A DNA stretch of 6,276 nucleotides from Bacteroidales bacterium (GTDB lineage Bacteria; Bacteroidota; Bacteroidia; Bacteroidales; Tenuifilaceae): the NCBI GenBank assembly GCA_008933525.1, contig WBUV01000199.1:1-6276 (forward strand), in the 5' to 3' direction. Of this stretch, positions 1-6,199 are shown piece by piece (position 1 is the first letter of the stretch; the number at the start of each line of letters is the position of its first letter). The position numbers and the translations under genes are program-made. The notes below the pieces were generated by a model, which saw only the letters and a program-made list of their open reading frames with translations, did not search any database and was not told the origin of the DNA.

Positions 1-2962
1 GTGCAAGGGTATCGTACACAAAAGGATCCATCAACCAAAACTCGATGTATTCAATATTAGATGTTTCAAAATCTGTTGTGCCTAGGCTTCGCATAACACC
101 GGCCCACCTGTTCTGTGGATTTAGCAAATTACCATCGGTATCGATATTTTGAGAATCGTAGTTATAAGGACCTCTCTCGTTGGGATAAAATGCCATATTA
201 AGGACAGAGATATTCGTGGGCTGTCCCTGTGGGGTGTTTTTATTTGGGAAAAGTTCCTTTTCGTATATTTCGCGCACCCAATGGCTTCCTTGGAATTTGT
301 CACTATTTCGAATATGGGCTGGTGTGAGTGCCGTATTTCGGAGAAATAGAGGATCGATATAGTACCATGCTAATCGTGCTCGGTTATGTCCATACCTTAA
401 ATCGTTATTAAATGCAGCCTCCGGGAATAATGCAGGTTGTCCCTGAGGCGTGCTGGATAGTTTCCACTCAGTCCAAGAGTGAATATCGATAGTGGTGCTG
501 CTTCCTTCAAAATCATCGAGATAAACAGTTCCAGCTTTTCCAATTGCACGGGAATGACCTGGGATAAAATGAGCAAACTCCGCATCGAAAGTTAATGTAG
601 ATTTCTCCTTTGTTTGAATAAAGGGTAACAAATCAACCATCTTTGTAATAAACTTCGACTCGGTTTGGTACGATGTATTAAAACCCCAGATTGTGTTAGA
701 AATAGCCTCGCTACCAAAGCTCACTTTTTGTGTAAGTGGCCTTTCAGTCAAATTAAGAATTGTGGCTCCAACATTAAAGTTATCGGAGAATTTATAATCG
801 AAATGTGAACCTACTAGCGATTTGGTTTGCAAACTAAACAGCGCATTGCTTTCGACCGAAACAGTAATTGGAGTGCCCGACTCCAGTAATCCCTGATTAA
901 TAATCCTAACCGTTCCGAGGTTGTAATCAACAATATAATCCTTATCCTCAAGCAAACGAGCTCCACCAGCAGTAACCACCACAGAACCCTTTGGTATGTT
1001 TGGGGCATTGAGGAAAATTTCTGAACCTCCGGACGATTGATACGAGCCCTTCATTATGAACTTGTTCTTATCGGCAATTTGCCGTGCCTTTGTAAGGGTT
1101 GAGTCGTATAATTCCTGATATACATATTTACTTGCAGGACCTCCTATTCGAACAGCTAAGTCGCGACCAAAAGGCTCGAGTACTGGAAAAATAATTTTAC
1201 CGCTTGAGGCATTAATTGTAATACCATCTATAAAGTCGAACACACCATCGGGATTAGCATCGCCCTGAGTATTTACATTGTCAAGATTTAATACTTTAAT
1301 AAGCGGAACATTGGCGGTATTCCCTTCCTCTATAAAGTTAACGGGAGCACCTGTAGCATCATTCTGGTAAAGAACATCCATCCTAAATTGGTTTTTGCTA
1401 ACCTGATAGGCATTCATGGTGTAAATATTCTTCATCATTAGATTCCAAGTAGGTAATGATGGCGAAAGGTTTGTACCCTTTAAAAGTTTTAATATTAGCG
1501 ATTGAGGTGCCGAAATCCCGTCGGTTGAGAACTCTCCGACTTTATATGTTTGCCCATCGAGTGTATACTCAAATGCTACAGCCAAAACCTCATCGGTATT
1601 TAACGATGAACTTATTGATATATAACCCAATGCGGTATTCAATGTGTACTCGTTGGTCGATAGCTTTCGGGCGTACTCAATTTTTTCGTAATCGCGACCA
1701 CCAGTGAATCCTAACGCCTCGAGTGGTGAAAGCGTCGAGTTTACCTCTGAAATATCACGGATACCTGAATAGGTTGTGGTCATCTGGGCATATAAATCGT
1801 TCCGTCCGTTATCAACAGGCCCTGTGCCTGTTGGATGCACAACGCTTGGTGCTGAAATGTAGCTATTAGTTTCGCCGAGATCAACAAAAGCAACTATATT
1901 CCTTGAGTTTTCGAAATTTGCCTGACGATTAGTAACCCATACCTCAATTTTTGTAATACTTATTCTGGAATTAATAACCGGCAAATACATTAATGCACGA
2001 TTGTAGTTTTCTCTAAAATAGTGCGATAGGAAAAAGTGTCTATTTGCATCGTACTCGTCGGCCTTAATTTCAAAGTCGCGAATCTGCGCTCCTCCCTTAA
2101 CCTCAATAACCTGAGTTTGTCCATTTTGCTTAGAAACAACACTAGTAACGTTTAACTTCCCAAATTTAAGTTGCGTTTTAAAGCCAAACAGACTCTGACT
2201 TCCAGTTATAAGCGTACCTGGCAGAGGTAACGATACATTTCCTGCTTCGATGCGTTGAATAATCTCATCCTCAAAACCATTGTACTCCACCTTTACATTA
2301 TTCTCAAAATCGAAGGTCGCTTCGGTGTTGTAATTAACCTCCATTTTTAGCTTTTCACCTATCTTCCCAGCAACATTCATTTGTATTTTAGACTGGAAAT
2401 CGAATGTTGTATTGCGCCTCTGATCTAGAGGTAATGCGGGATTCTCTGTTTTAGAACTAGAGATACCAAAAACTAGTTCGGCATTTCCCTGAGGTATTAT
2501 CTCAATTGTATTACTTCCAAATATTCTATCGAATGCTTCTCCACCAACCTGGATGCGAGGCAATATTCCATCGCCTTTGCCGGCAGTTTCGCCAGTTTGC
2601 TTCTGCTTCCAATAATCGCGCATAGCTTTTTCAACCCTGTAGCTGCGGTACTCCTCTGCACTCATAACACGGGGAATTGCAATGCTGTACTGGCCTACCT
2701 TTTCGTAAACGGTGTATTGCTGTGTTGTAGGATCGTACTCAACAACCTGGGTAATATTGGATGGATCGCTAAGGAAAAAAGGTGATTGAGGCATATCCTT
2801 CCCAAATCCTACTTTTGAAGGTAGGGGCAATGGTAATTTTGATGTATCCTGATCAAAATAGTTTGGACTATTTGCAAATGATAAATACGGGGCAATTAAG
2901 AAGGATAGTAAAACAAATCCTAACTGAAACAAAGCAAATATATAACCTCTAACTAACTTCAA
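1..2962 (-). CDS. sprA: SprA/Sov, type IX secretion outer-membrane channel (N-terminal part; 3' end beyond window)
   Basis: SprA (Sov in Porphyromonas) is the giant single-chain beta-barrel that carries type IX secretion cargo across the outer membrane, and gliding Bacteroidota need it for motility. I translated the minus strand from 2962 to base 1 and found one uninterrupted frame of 987 codons. Family members are about 2,400 residues, so roughly the C-terminal 60% is missing. Family-typical blocks are visible: GGEAFDRIFG (140-149) followed by IEIIPQG (153-159), a long beta-rich barrel region, YLDDFEGS (814-821) and FYPNERGPYNYD (925-936). Residues 1-30 form a Sec signal peptide. The start is TTG at 2962, 17 nt after the ruvA stop. 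The frame is closed upstream by a stop at 3004-3002, and the first in-frame ATG is residue 57, which would delete the signal peptide. No strong ribosome-binding site is visible, as is usual in this phylum. Identity is very likely; the exact start is an inference. Confidence 0.95.
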   Translation of the reverse strand, partial: MKLVRGYIFALFQLGFVLLSFLIAPYLSFANSPNYFDQDTSKLPLPLPSKVGFGKDMPQSPFFLSDPSNITQVVEYDPTTQQYTVYEKVGQYSIAIPRVMSAEEYRSYRVEKAMRDYWKQKQTGETAGKGDGILPRIQVGGEAFDRIFGSNTIEIIPQGNAELVFGISSSKTENPALPLDQRRNTTFDFQSKIQMNVAGKIGEKLKMEVNYNTEATFDFENNVKVEYNGFEDEIIQRIEAGNVSLPLPGTLITGSQSLFGFKTQLKFGKLNVTSVVSKQNGQTQVIEVKGGAQIRDFEIKADEYDANRHFFLSHYFRENYNRALMYLPVINSRISITKIEVWVTNRQANFENSRNIVAFVDLGETNSYISAPSVVHPTGTGPVDNGRNDLYAQMTTTYSGIRDISEVNSTLSPLEALGFTGGRDYEKIEYARKLSTNEYTLNTALGYISISSSLNTDEVLAVAFEYTLDGQTYKVGEFSTDGISAPQSLILKLLKGTNLSPSLPTWNLMMKNIYTMNAYQVSKNQFRMDVLYQNDATGAPVNFIEEGNTANVPLIKVLNLDNVNTQGDANPDGVFDFIDGITINASSGKIIFPVLEPFGRDLAVRIGGPASKYVYQELYDSTLTKARQIADKNKFIMKGSYQSSGGSEIFLNAPNIPKGSVVVTAGGARLLEDKDYIVDYNLGTVRIINQGLLESGTPITVSVESNALFSLQTKSLVGSHFDYKFSDNFNVGATILNLTERPLTQKVSFGSEAISNTIWGFNTSYQTESKFITKMVDLLPFIQTKEKSTLTFDAEFAHFIPGHSRAIGKAGTVYLDDFEGSSTTIDIHSWTEWKLSSTPQGQPALFPEAAFNNDLRYGHNRARLAWYYIDPLFLRNTALTPAHIRNSDKFQGSHWVREIYEKELFPNKNTPQGQPTNISVLNMAFYPNERGPYNYDSQNIDTDGNLLNPQNRWAGVMRSLGTTDFETSNIEYIEFWLMDPFVYDTLA
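2873..2962 (-). other. Sec signal peptide of SprA
   Basis: Residues 1-30 starting at the TTG codon have the three-part form of a type I signal peptide. There is a short basic n-region (MKLVRG, with K2 and R5), a hydrophobic core of about 20 residues rich in Phe, Leu and Ile (about 7-27), and a small-residue end SFA before NS, which fits an AxA-like cleavage after A30. The mature protein would begin NSPNYFDQD. A periplasm-crossing outer-membrane barrel needs such a leader, which supports the TTG start. The cleavage site is predicted by eye only. Confidence 0.8.
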
Positions 2963-2979
2963 AATAAACTGGTATATAA

Positions 2980-3564
2980 CTACAATCTCTTTAACGACAT
3001 CTTAATAAGCCCCTCAACAGGCAAATTGCCTTCCGATTTGATGACCTGATCGAGAACTTTTTCCGCTGCAACTTTTGCAAAACCTAACATCACCAATGCT
3101 GATAACGCTTCTTGCTTTGATGTATTGTTTACACCACCAACTATTTCTGAGGAAAAACCACTAACAGCAGTTACCTTATCTTTCAAATCAACAATAATTC
3201 GTTGAGCCGTTTTTAACCCTATCCCCTTAACCTGCTTTATTAGGTTTATGTTCTCAGTTGCAATAGCTGTTTGGATTTCGGGAACCGACAGCGATGATAA
3301 AATTAATCTGGCGGTATTTGCTCCAACACCCGATACGCTTATTAGCAAGCGGAATAACTCACGCTCCTGAGCACTAGCAAATCCGTAAAGTAAATGTGCA
3401 TCCTCCCTTACAACCTGATGCAAAAAGAGCTTTATCTCCTTTTTTCCATCGATGGCAGAATAAGTTTGTAATGAAATATTAATGTAATAGCCAACCCCGC
3501 TACTTTCGACAATAGCGCTTGTGGGAGTAACATCTTCTAATTTTCCAACTATATACTCATACAT
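2980..3564 (-). CDS. ruvA: RuvA, Holliday junction branch migration complex DNA-binding subunit
   Basis: RuvA tetramers clamp the four-way DNA junction and load the RuvB motor rings that drive branch migration in recombinational repair. The product is 194 residues, normal for the family. Domain I (about 1-63) is the OB fold, starting MYEYIVGKLE and ending in the conserved VREDAHLLYGF stretch (52-62), whose acidic E54/D55 match the acidic pin of E. coli RuvA. Domain II (about 64-130) has two helix-hairpin-helix motifs, with GVG at 79-81 and GIG at 114-116 followed by KTAQRI. A Ser/Gly/Val-rich linker (about 131-148) leads to the RuvB-contacting domain III (about 149-194, QEALSALVMLGF). It starts with ATG 48 nt after pdxA and ends 17 nt before sprA, so it is probably co-transcribed with both. 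A degenerate AATATTTG about 33 nt upstream could be a weak promoter. The ruvA-sprA adjacency is known from other Bacteroidota. Confidence 0.97.
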   Translation of the reverse strand: MYEYIVGKLEDVTPTSAIVESSGVGYYINISLQTYSAIDGKKEIKLFLHQVVREDAHLLYGFASAQERELFRLLISVSGVGANTARLILSSLSVPEIQTAIATENINLIKQVKGIGLKTAQRIIVDLKDKVTAVSGFSSEIVGGVNNTSKQEALSALVMLGFAKVAAEKVLDQVIKSEGNLPVEGLIKMSLKRL

Positions 3565-3612
3565 AACCGGGCTGGATTAAAATTCAACCTATAACTCAAA
3601 TATTAAAAACAA

Positions 3613-4665
3613 CTATATCTTATCTGGATCGACAGTTTTTAATGGATTTGCCGTTAGTTCCTTGTGATATTGCCTGTTTTTAAAAAGATCGACAGCTAAA
3701 TATAGAGCCTGGCGGAAAGAGTTGGGGTTAGCCTCGTTCTTGCCAGCCAAATCGTAAGCGGTACCATGATCGGGAGAAGTGCGAACTATAGGCAATCCTG
3801 CCGTAAAATTAACACCTGTATCGAAATTGATAACCTTGAATGGAGCCAGTCCTTGGTCGTGATACATGGCAAGAATTGCATCAAACTTAGTAAAGCTATC
3901 GGAGCCAAAAAAACCATCGGAAGGGTAAGGTCCCATTGCAACAATACCCTCTTCGTTTGCTTGGCTTAACGCAGGGATTATAATATCTCGCTCTTCCAAA
4001 CCAATTACGCCATGATCACCCGCATGTGGATTTAGACCCATTACAGCAATTCTAGGACGACGTATTCCAAAATCTTCGACCATCGACTTATTAAGCAATC
4101 TTAATTTTGTGAGAATAGCTTCCTTCGTAATTAAAGAAGGAACCTGTGAAAGAGGAACGTGACCGGTAACAACTCCAACCTTCATTGTTTCGCTCACAAG
4201 CAGCATAAGTACTTCTTTTGTATCGAAAGCACTTGCAAGATACTCGGTATGTCCAGGAAACTTAAAGTCAGCACTCTGGATATTATACTTATTAATTGGG
4301 GCAGTAACTAGCACGTCAATTTTGCCTGCCTTAATATCAGCAATTGCAGCCTGAAGTGCCAATAATGATCCTTGTCCACCATACTCAGTCGATTTTCCCA
4401 GTTCAACCCGAACATTATCGTCCATACAATTAATTATGTACGCTTTTCGAGGAGTAGCCTCGTCGGAATCCTTAATTTGATTAAAGCTGAAATTTTCAAC
4501 ATTAAGCGCTTTTCTGTGATAAGCTGCCACCTTTGGGGAACCGTAAACTATGGGTGTGCAAAATTCAATAACCCTTGGATCCATAAGGGTTTTTATTATC
4601 ACCTCGTAACTTATTCCATTTATATCGCCTTGGGTTATACCAACCCTAATTCGTTCGTCGTTCAT
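3613..4665 (-). CDS. pdxA: PdxA, 4-hydroxythreonine-4-phosphate dehydrogenase
   Basis: PdxA oxidises 4-phosphohydroxy-L-threonine with NAD(P)+. The product decarboxylates to 3-amino-2-oxopropyl phosphate, which PdxJ condenses with deoxyxylulose phosphate to give pyridoxine phosphate, so this is the DXP-dependent vitamin B6 route in the cytosol. The protein has 350 residues, slightly longer than the 329-residue E. coli enzyme, with full-length family similarity. The start VGITQGDINGIS resembles the family's phosphate/substrate-binding start ITPGEPAGIG. GHTE (138-141) is the substrate-binding site. The three divalent-metal histidines are all present: H169 in TGHVPL, H214 in GLNPHAGDHG and H269 in AMYHDQG. 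RTSPDHGTA (295-303) is the typical C-terminal block. The ATG at 4665 is the only sensible start, lying 2 nt after a 16-nt palindrome. It is the first gene of the minus-strand block and is divergent from mqnC. No key residue appears to be missing. Confidence 0.96.
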   Translation of the reverse strand: MNDERIRVGITQGDINGISYEVIIKTLMDPRVIEFCTPIVYGSPKVAAYHRKALNVENFSFNQIKDSDEATPRKAYIINCMDDNVRVELGKSTEYGGQGSLLALQAAIADIKAGKIDVLVTAPINKYNIQSADFKFPGHTEYLASAFDTKEVLMLLVSETMKVGVVTGHVPLSQVPSLITKEAILTKLRLLNKSMVEDFGIRRPRIAVMGLNPHAGDHGVIGLEERDIIIPALSQANEEGIVAMGPYPSDGFFGSDSFTKFDAILAMYHDQGLAPFKVINFDTGVNFTAGLPIVRTSPDHGTAYDLAGKNEANPNSFRQALYLAVDLFKNRQYHKELTANPLKTVDPDKI

Positions 4666-4667
4666 GA

Positions 4668-4683
4668 TAATCTGTTCAGATTA
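4668..4683 (-). repeat. Palindrome just before the pdxA start codon
   Basis: Read on the minus strand this is TAATCTG-AA-CAGATTA, with perfect 7-bp arms and a 2-nt centre, ending 2 nt before the pdxA ATG. In mRNA it could fold as a 6-bp stem with a GAAC loop over the translation initiation region. In DNA it could be a dimeric operator about 15 nt downstream of the predicted -7 element. The symmetry is seen directly; a regulatory role is an inference. Confidence 0.45.
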
Positions 4684-4698
4684 GTTGGGTTAAATGTA

Positions 4699-4706
4699 CA
4701 AAAGTA
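4699..4706 (-). promoter_or_regulatory. Candidate -7 element for pdxA (TACTTTTG)
   Basis: On the minus strand TACTTTTG matches the Bacteroidota sigma-ABfr -7 consensus TAnnTTTG exactly. It lies about 33 nt upstream of the pdxA ATG, which would give a leader of roughly 25-30 nt containing the 16-nt palindrome. The -33 region has no clear TTTG; the nearest candidate is TTAG at about 4725-4722. It probably drives pdxA-ruvA-sprA. Confidence 0.5.
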
Positions 4707-4765
4707 AAAAAAAGAGGCTAACTAATCCGATACCTTATACAAATTCTTTCATAAACTAAACAAAT

Positions 4766-4779
4766 AGAACTAGAGTTCT
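4766..4779. repeat. Short palindrome AGAACT-AG-AGTTCT in the divergent intergenic region
   Basis: Perfect 6-bp arms around a 2-nt centre, in the middle of the 252-nt AT-rich gap between pdxA and mqnC. It could be an operator half-site pair, but a dyad of this size can occur by chance in such sequence. Apart from the repeats and promoter elements listed separately, I see no gene, small ORF with support or RNA gene in 4666-4917. Confidence 0.25.
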
Positions 4780-4784
4780 GTGAT

Positions 4785-4815
4785 TTTGTTTGCTCTAACA
4801 ATTTGTTCTCAACAA
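4785..4815. repeat. Tandem imperfect repeat of a TTTGTT..CTC..AACAA unit
   Basis: Two adjoining units share the same order of blocks: TTTGTT-TG-CTC-T-AACAA (4785-4801) and TTTGTT-CTC-AACAA (4802-4815). Each unit is itself an inverted repeat, since TTTGTT pairs with AACAA(A). The second unit has perfect 6-bp arms (4802-4807 with 4811-4816). Two dyads side by side are an arrangement often used by cooperative dimeric regulators. The repeat is seen directly; the function is unknown. Confidence 0.35.
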
Positions 4816-4822
4816 AACTTAC

Positions 4823-4839
4823 GATAATTTGTAATTATC
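4823..4839. repeat. Inverted repeat GATAATT-TGT-AATTATC upstream of mqnC
   Basis: Perfect 7-bp arms around a 3-nt centre. Its midpoint is about 60 nt upstream of the predicted mqnC -7 element, a distance compatible with an activator site, though it could equally be a chance AT-rich dyad. There is no T-tract after it on either strand, so it is not a typical intrinsic terminator. Confidence 0.3.
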
Positions 4840-4890
4840 ATTGTAAAGCAAGTGCGTATACAAGAAACTATAAAAACTTAATTTATTTGG

Positions 4891-4898
4891 TACTTTTG
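4891..4898 (+). promoter_or_regulatory. Candidate -7 element for mqnC (TACTTTTG)
   Basis: TACTTTTG fits the Bacteroidota -7 consensus TAnnTTTG and is the same octamer as the divergent pdxA element. It ends 19 nt before the mqnC ATG, so the leader would be only about 12-15 nt. No TTTG is visible at the expected -33 position (around 4868), which hints at a weak or activator-dependent promoter. No Shine-Dalgarno sequence is seen before the ATG; the leader is A-rich (AAAGTAGAATAAA). Confidence 0.55.
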
Positions 4899-4917
4899 CA
4901 AACCAAAGTAGAATAAA

Positions 4918-6069
4918 ATGGATTTGAATCAACTATATACAAAAGCTCTTAATGCTGAAGAGCTAACAGTTGCCGAGGGTTTGTTCCTTTACAAAAATGC
5001 ACCAACACAGGATTTAATTTTTATTGGAGGTGAACTGCGCAAAAAACATAACCCATCCAATAAGGTAACATGGCAAATAGATAGAAATGTTAACATTACT
5101 AACGTTTGTGTTTCGGGTTGTAAGTTCTGCAATTTTCACTGTAACCTTAGCTCCGACAATGCCTTTATTACAAGTATTGCCGAATACAAAATTAAGATAG
5201 AGGAGCTTGAACGCTATGGAGGCGATCAACTTCTTCTGCAGGGAGGACTTCATCCAAAACTTGGGTTGAGCTTTTATGCTGATCTTTTTAATGAACTAAA
5301 AGGAATGTTCCCAAATATTAAGCTACATGCACTCGGACCTCCCGAAATTGCATTTATTGCCAAAAAAGAGCGAATGAGTTACAGCGATGTGCTTGAAGCT
5401 CTAATTGAAGCCGGATTGGACAGTTTGCCCGGGGCTGGAGCCGAGATACTTGTGGATAGAGTTAGGAAGTACATTTCGCCTGGAAAACCCGACAGTCAAG
5501 CTTGGCTCGACGTTATGGGGGAAGCGCATAAATTAGGATTGGTTACCTCTGCAACAATGATGATTGGGCACGTTGAAACAATGGAAGAAAGGTTAGAGCA
5601 CCTAGTTAAACTGCGCGATTTACAGGCCAAGAAACCCGAAGATGTTCCTGGATTTTTAAATTTTATTGTTTGGACATTTCAGGACAAAGGGACTAAACTT
5701 GAGGTTGATGGTGTAATTAACAAAGTGTCTGCCGAGGAATACATCCGCACAATTGCAATATGCCGGATTATACTGAATAATATTCGCAACATTCAAGCAT
5801 CGTGGCTAACAGTTGGTGTTGACACTGCTCAGGTATGCTTACATGCAGGCGCAAATGACTTTGGATCGATAATGATAGAGGAAAATGTGGTTTCGTCTGC
5901 AGGGGCAAAACACAAAATGGATGCCTACGGCATTCAAAAGGCAATTGTCGATACTGGCTTTGAACCCCAACTCAGGAATCAACGCTACGAGTATATTGTT
6001 CTGCCCGATTGCGAGTTCAGCAAAATATACTCCGTTGAAGAACTAAAGAGTGTGGATAGAGCATTATAA
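4918..6069 (+). CDS. mqnC: MqnC, cyclic dehypoxanthinyl futalosine synthase (radical SAM)
   Basis: MqnC uses a 4Fe-4S cluster and S-adenosylmethionine to cyclise dehypoxanthine futalosine into cyclic dehypoxanthinyl futalosine, a step of the futalosine route to menaquinone. The 383-residue protein has the radical SAM cluster motif C64xxxC68xxC71 (CVSGCKFC). MqnC-type blocks follow: LQGGLHP (107-113), GLDSLPGAGAEILVDRVR (166-183), ISPGK (186-190), TMMIGHVET (203-211), WTFQ (242-245), ASWLTVG (294-300), and GANDFG (311-316) with MIEENVVSSAGA (319-330). ISPGK, WTFQ, ASW and ENVVSSAGA favour MqnC over its relatives MqnE and CofH. Small departures are CNFHC instead of the usual CAFY-like end of the cluster loop, which places an extra Cys at 75, and PGAGAE instead of PGGGAE. 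The ATG start gives the family's usual N-terminus. The gene stands alone and divergent from pdxA, with its own promoter and terminator, so its pathway partners must lie elsewhere. Confidence 0.93.
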   Translation: MDLNQLYTKALNAEELTVAEGLFLYKNAPTQDLIFIGGELRKKHNPSNKVTWQIDRNVNITNVCVSGCKFCNFHCNLSSDNAFITSIAEYKIKIEELERYGGDQLLLQGGLHPKLGLSFYADLFNELKGMFPNIKLHALGPPEIAFIAKKERMSYSDVLEALIEAGLDSLPGAGAEILVDRVRKYISPGKPDSQAWLDVMGEAHKLGLVTSATMMIGHVETMEERLEHLVKLRDLQAKKPEDVPGFLNFIVWTFQDKGTKLEVDGVINKVSAEEYIRTIAICRIILNNIRNIQASWLTVGVDTAQVCLHAGANDFGSIMIEENVVSSAGAKHKMDAYGIQKAIVDTGFEPQLRNQRYEYIVLPDCEFSKIYSVEELKSVDRAL

Positions 6070-6092
6070 TAAACCTCTCTTATAATTAAATT

Positions 6093-6123
6093 AAAATTCC
6101 GGACTAAATGCCCGGAATTTTTT
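6093..6123 (+). terminator. Intrinsic terminator after mqnC, possibly bidirectional
   Basis: A 10-bp perfect stem (AAAATTCCGG at 6093-6102 with CCGGAATTTT at 6112-6121) encloses a 9-nt loop. The right arm runs into a tract of six T residues (6118-6123). It begins 23 nt after the mqnC stop codon. On the minus strand the same stem is followed by TTTTAATTTAAT, so it could also stop transcription coming from the convergent gene at the right edge. Confidence 0.85.
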
Positions 6124-6147
6124 GTTGATACCTTAGATGGTTTCAAC
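6124..6147. repeat. Imperfect inverted repeat next to the terminator
   Basis: GTTGATACC (6124-6132) and GGTTTCAAC (6139-6147) pair over 9 bp with one mismatch around a 6-nt loop, directly after the T-tract of the mqnC terminator. Neither strand carries a T-tract after the right arm, so it is not a second classical terminator. It may extend the 3' structure of read-through transcripts. Confidence 0.3.
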
Positions 6148-6154
6148 TACATAT

Positions 6155-6176
6155 AATCAATTATGACGGATTGATT
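6155..6176 (-). repeat. AT-rich hairpin between the convergent genes
   Basis: AATCAAT (6155-6161) and ATTGATT (6170-6176) are perfect 7-bp arms around an 8-nt loop. It lies about 23 nt beyond the stop codon of the right-edge minus-strand gene and could help form that transcript's 3' end. There is no good T-tract, and the stem is weak. Confidence 0.25.
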
Positions 6177-6199
6177 TAAAATATTGATAGAAAAACGAA

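Noticed and set aside
149..2785. Small open frames on both strands inside the sprA region (for example 149-349 plus, 1456-1707 plus, 2597-2785 plus, 814-1008 minus)
   Set aside because: They overlap the continuous SprA frame, have low-complexity or odd composition and no recognisable motif. They are shadows of sprA.
1..2962. Possibility that sprA is a pseudogene because no complete long frame is bounded within the window
   Set aside because: Line-by-line translation shows no stop or frameshift over 987 codons. The gene simply leaves the window and begins with TTG.
3766..3969. 67-codon plus-strand open frame within pdxA
   Set aside because: Antisense shadow of the region encoding the AMYHDQG and RTSPDHG blocks, with no independent support.
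4372..4707. 111-codon plus-strand open frame antisense to the 5' part of pdxA
   Set aside because: It lies almost wholly over well-conserved pdxA codons, has no promoter match or family resemblance, and its length is explained by the codon usage of pdxA on the other strand.
4666..4917. Possible riboswitch or small RNA in the divergent intergenic region
   Set aside because: The predicted leaders are only about 12-30 nt, no known riboswitch core is recognisable, and the dyads found are short and lack T-tracts.
5014..5253. 79-codon minus-strand open frame within mqnC
   Set aside because: Antisense to the radical SAM motif region of mqnC, with no independent support.
4918..6069. Alternative call of MqnE (aminofutalosine synthase) or CofH for the radical SAM gene
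   Set aside because: The QGGLHP, AEILVDRVR..ISP, WTFQ, ASW and GANDFG..ENVVSSAGA blocks match MqnC better than either relative.
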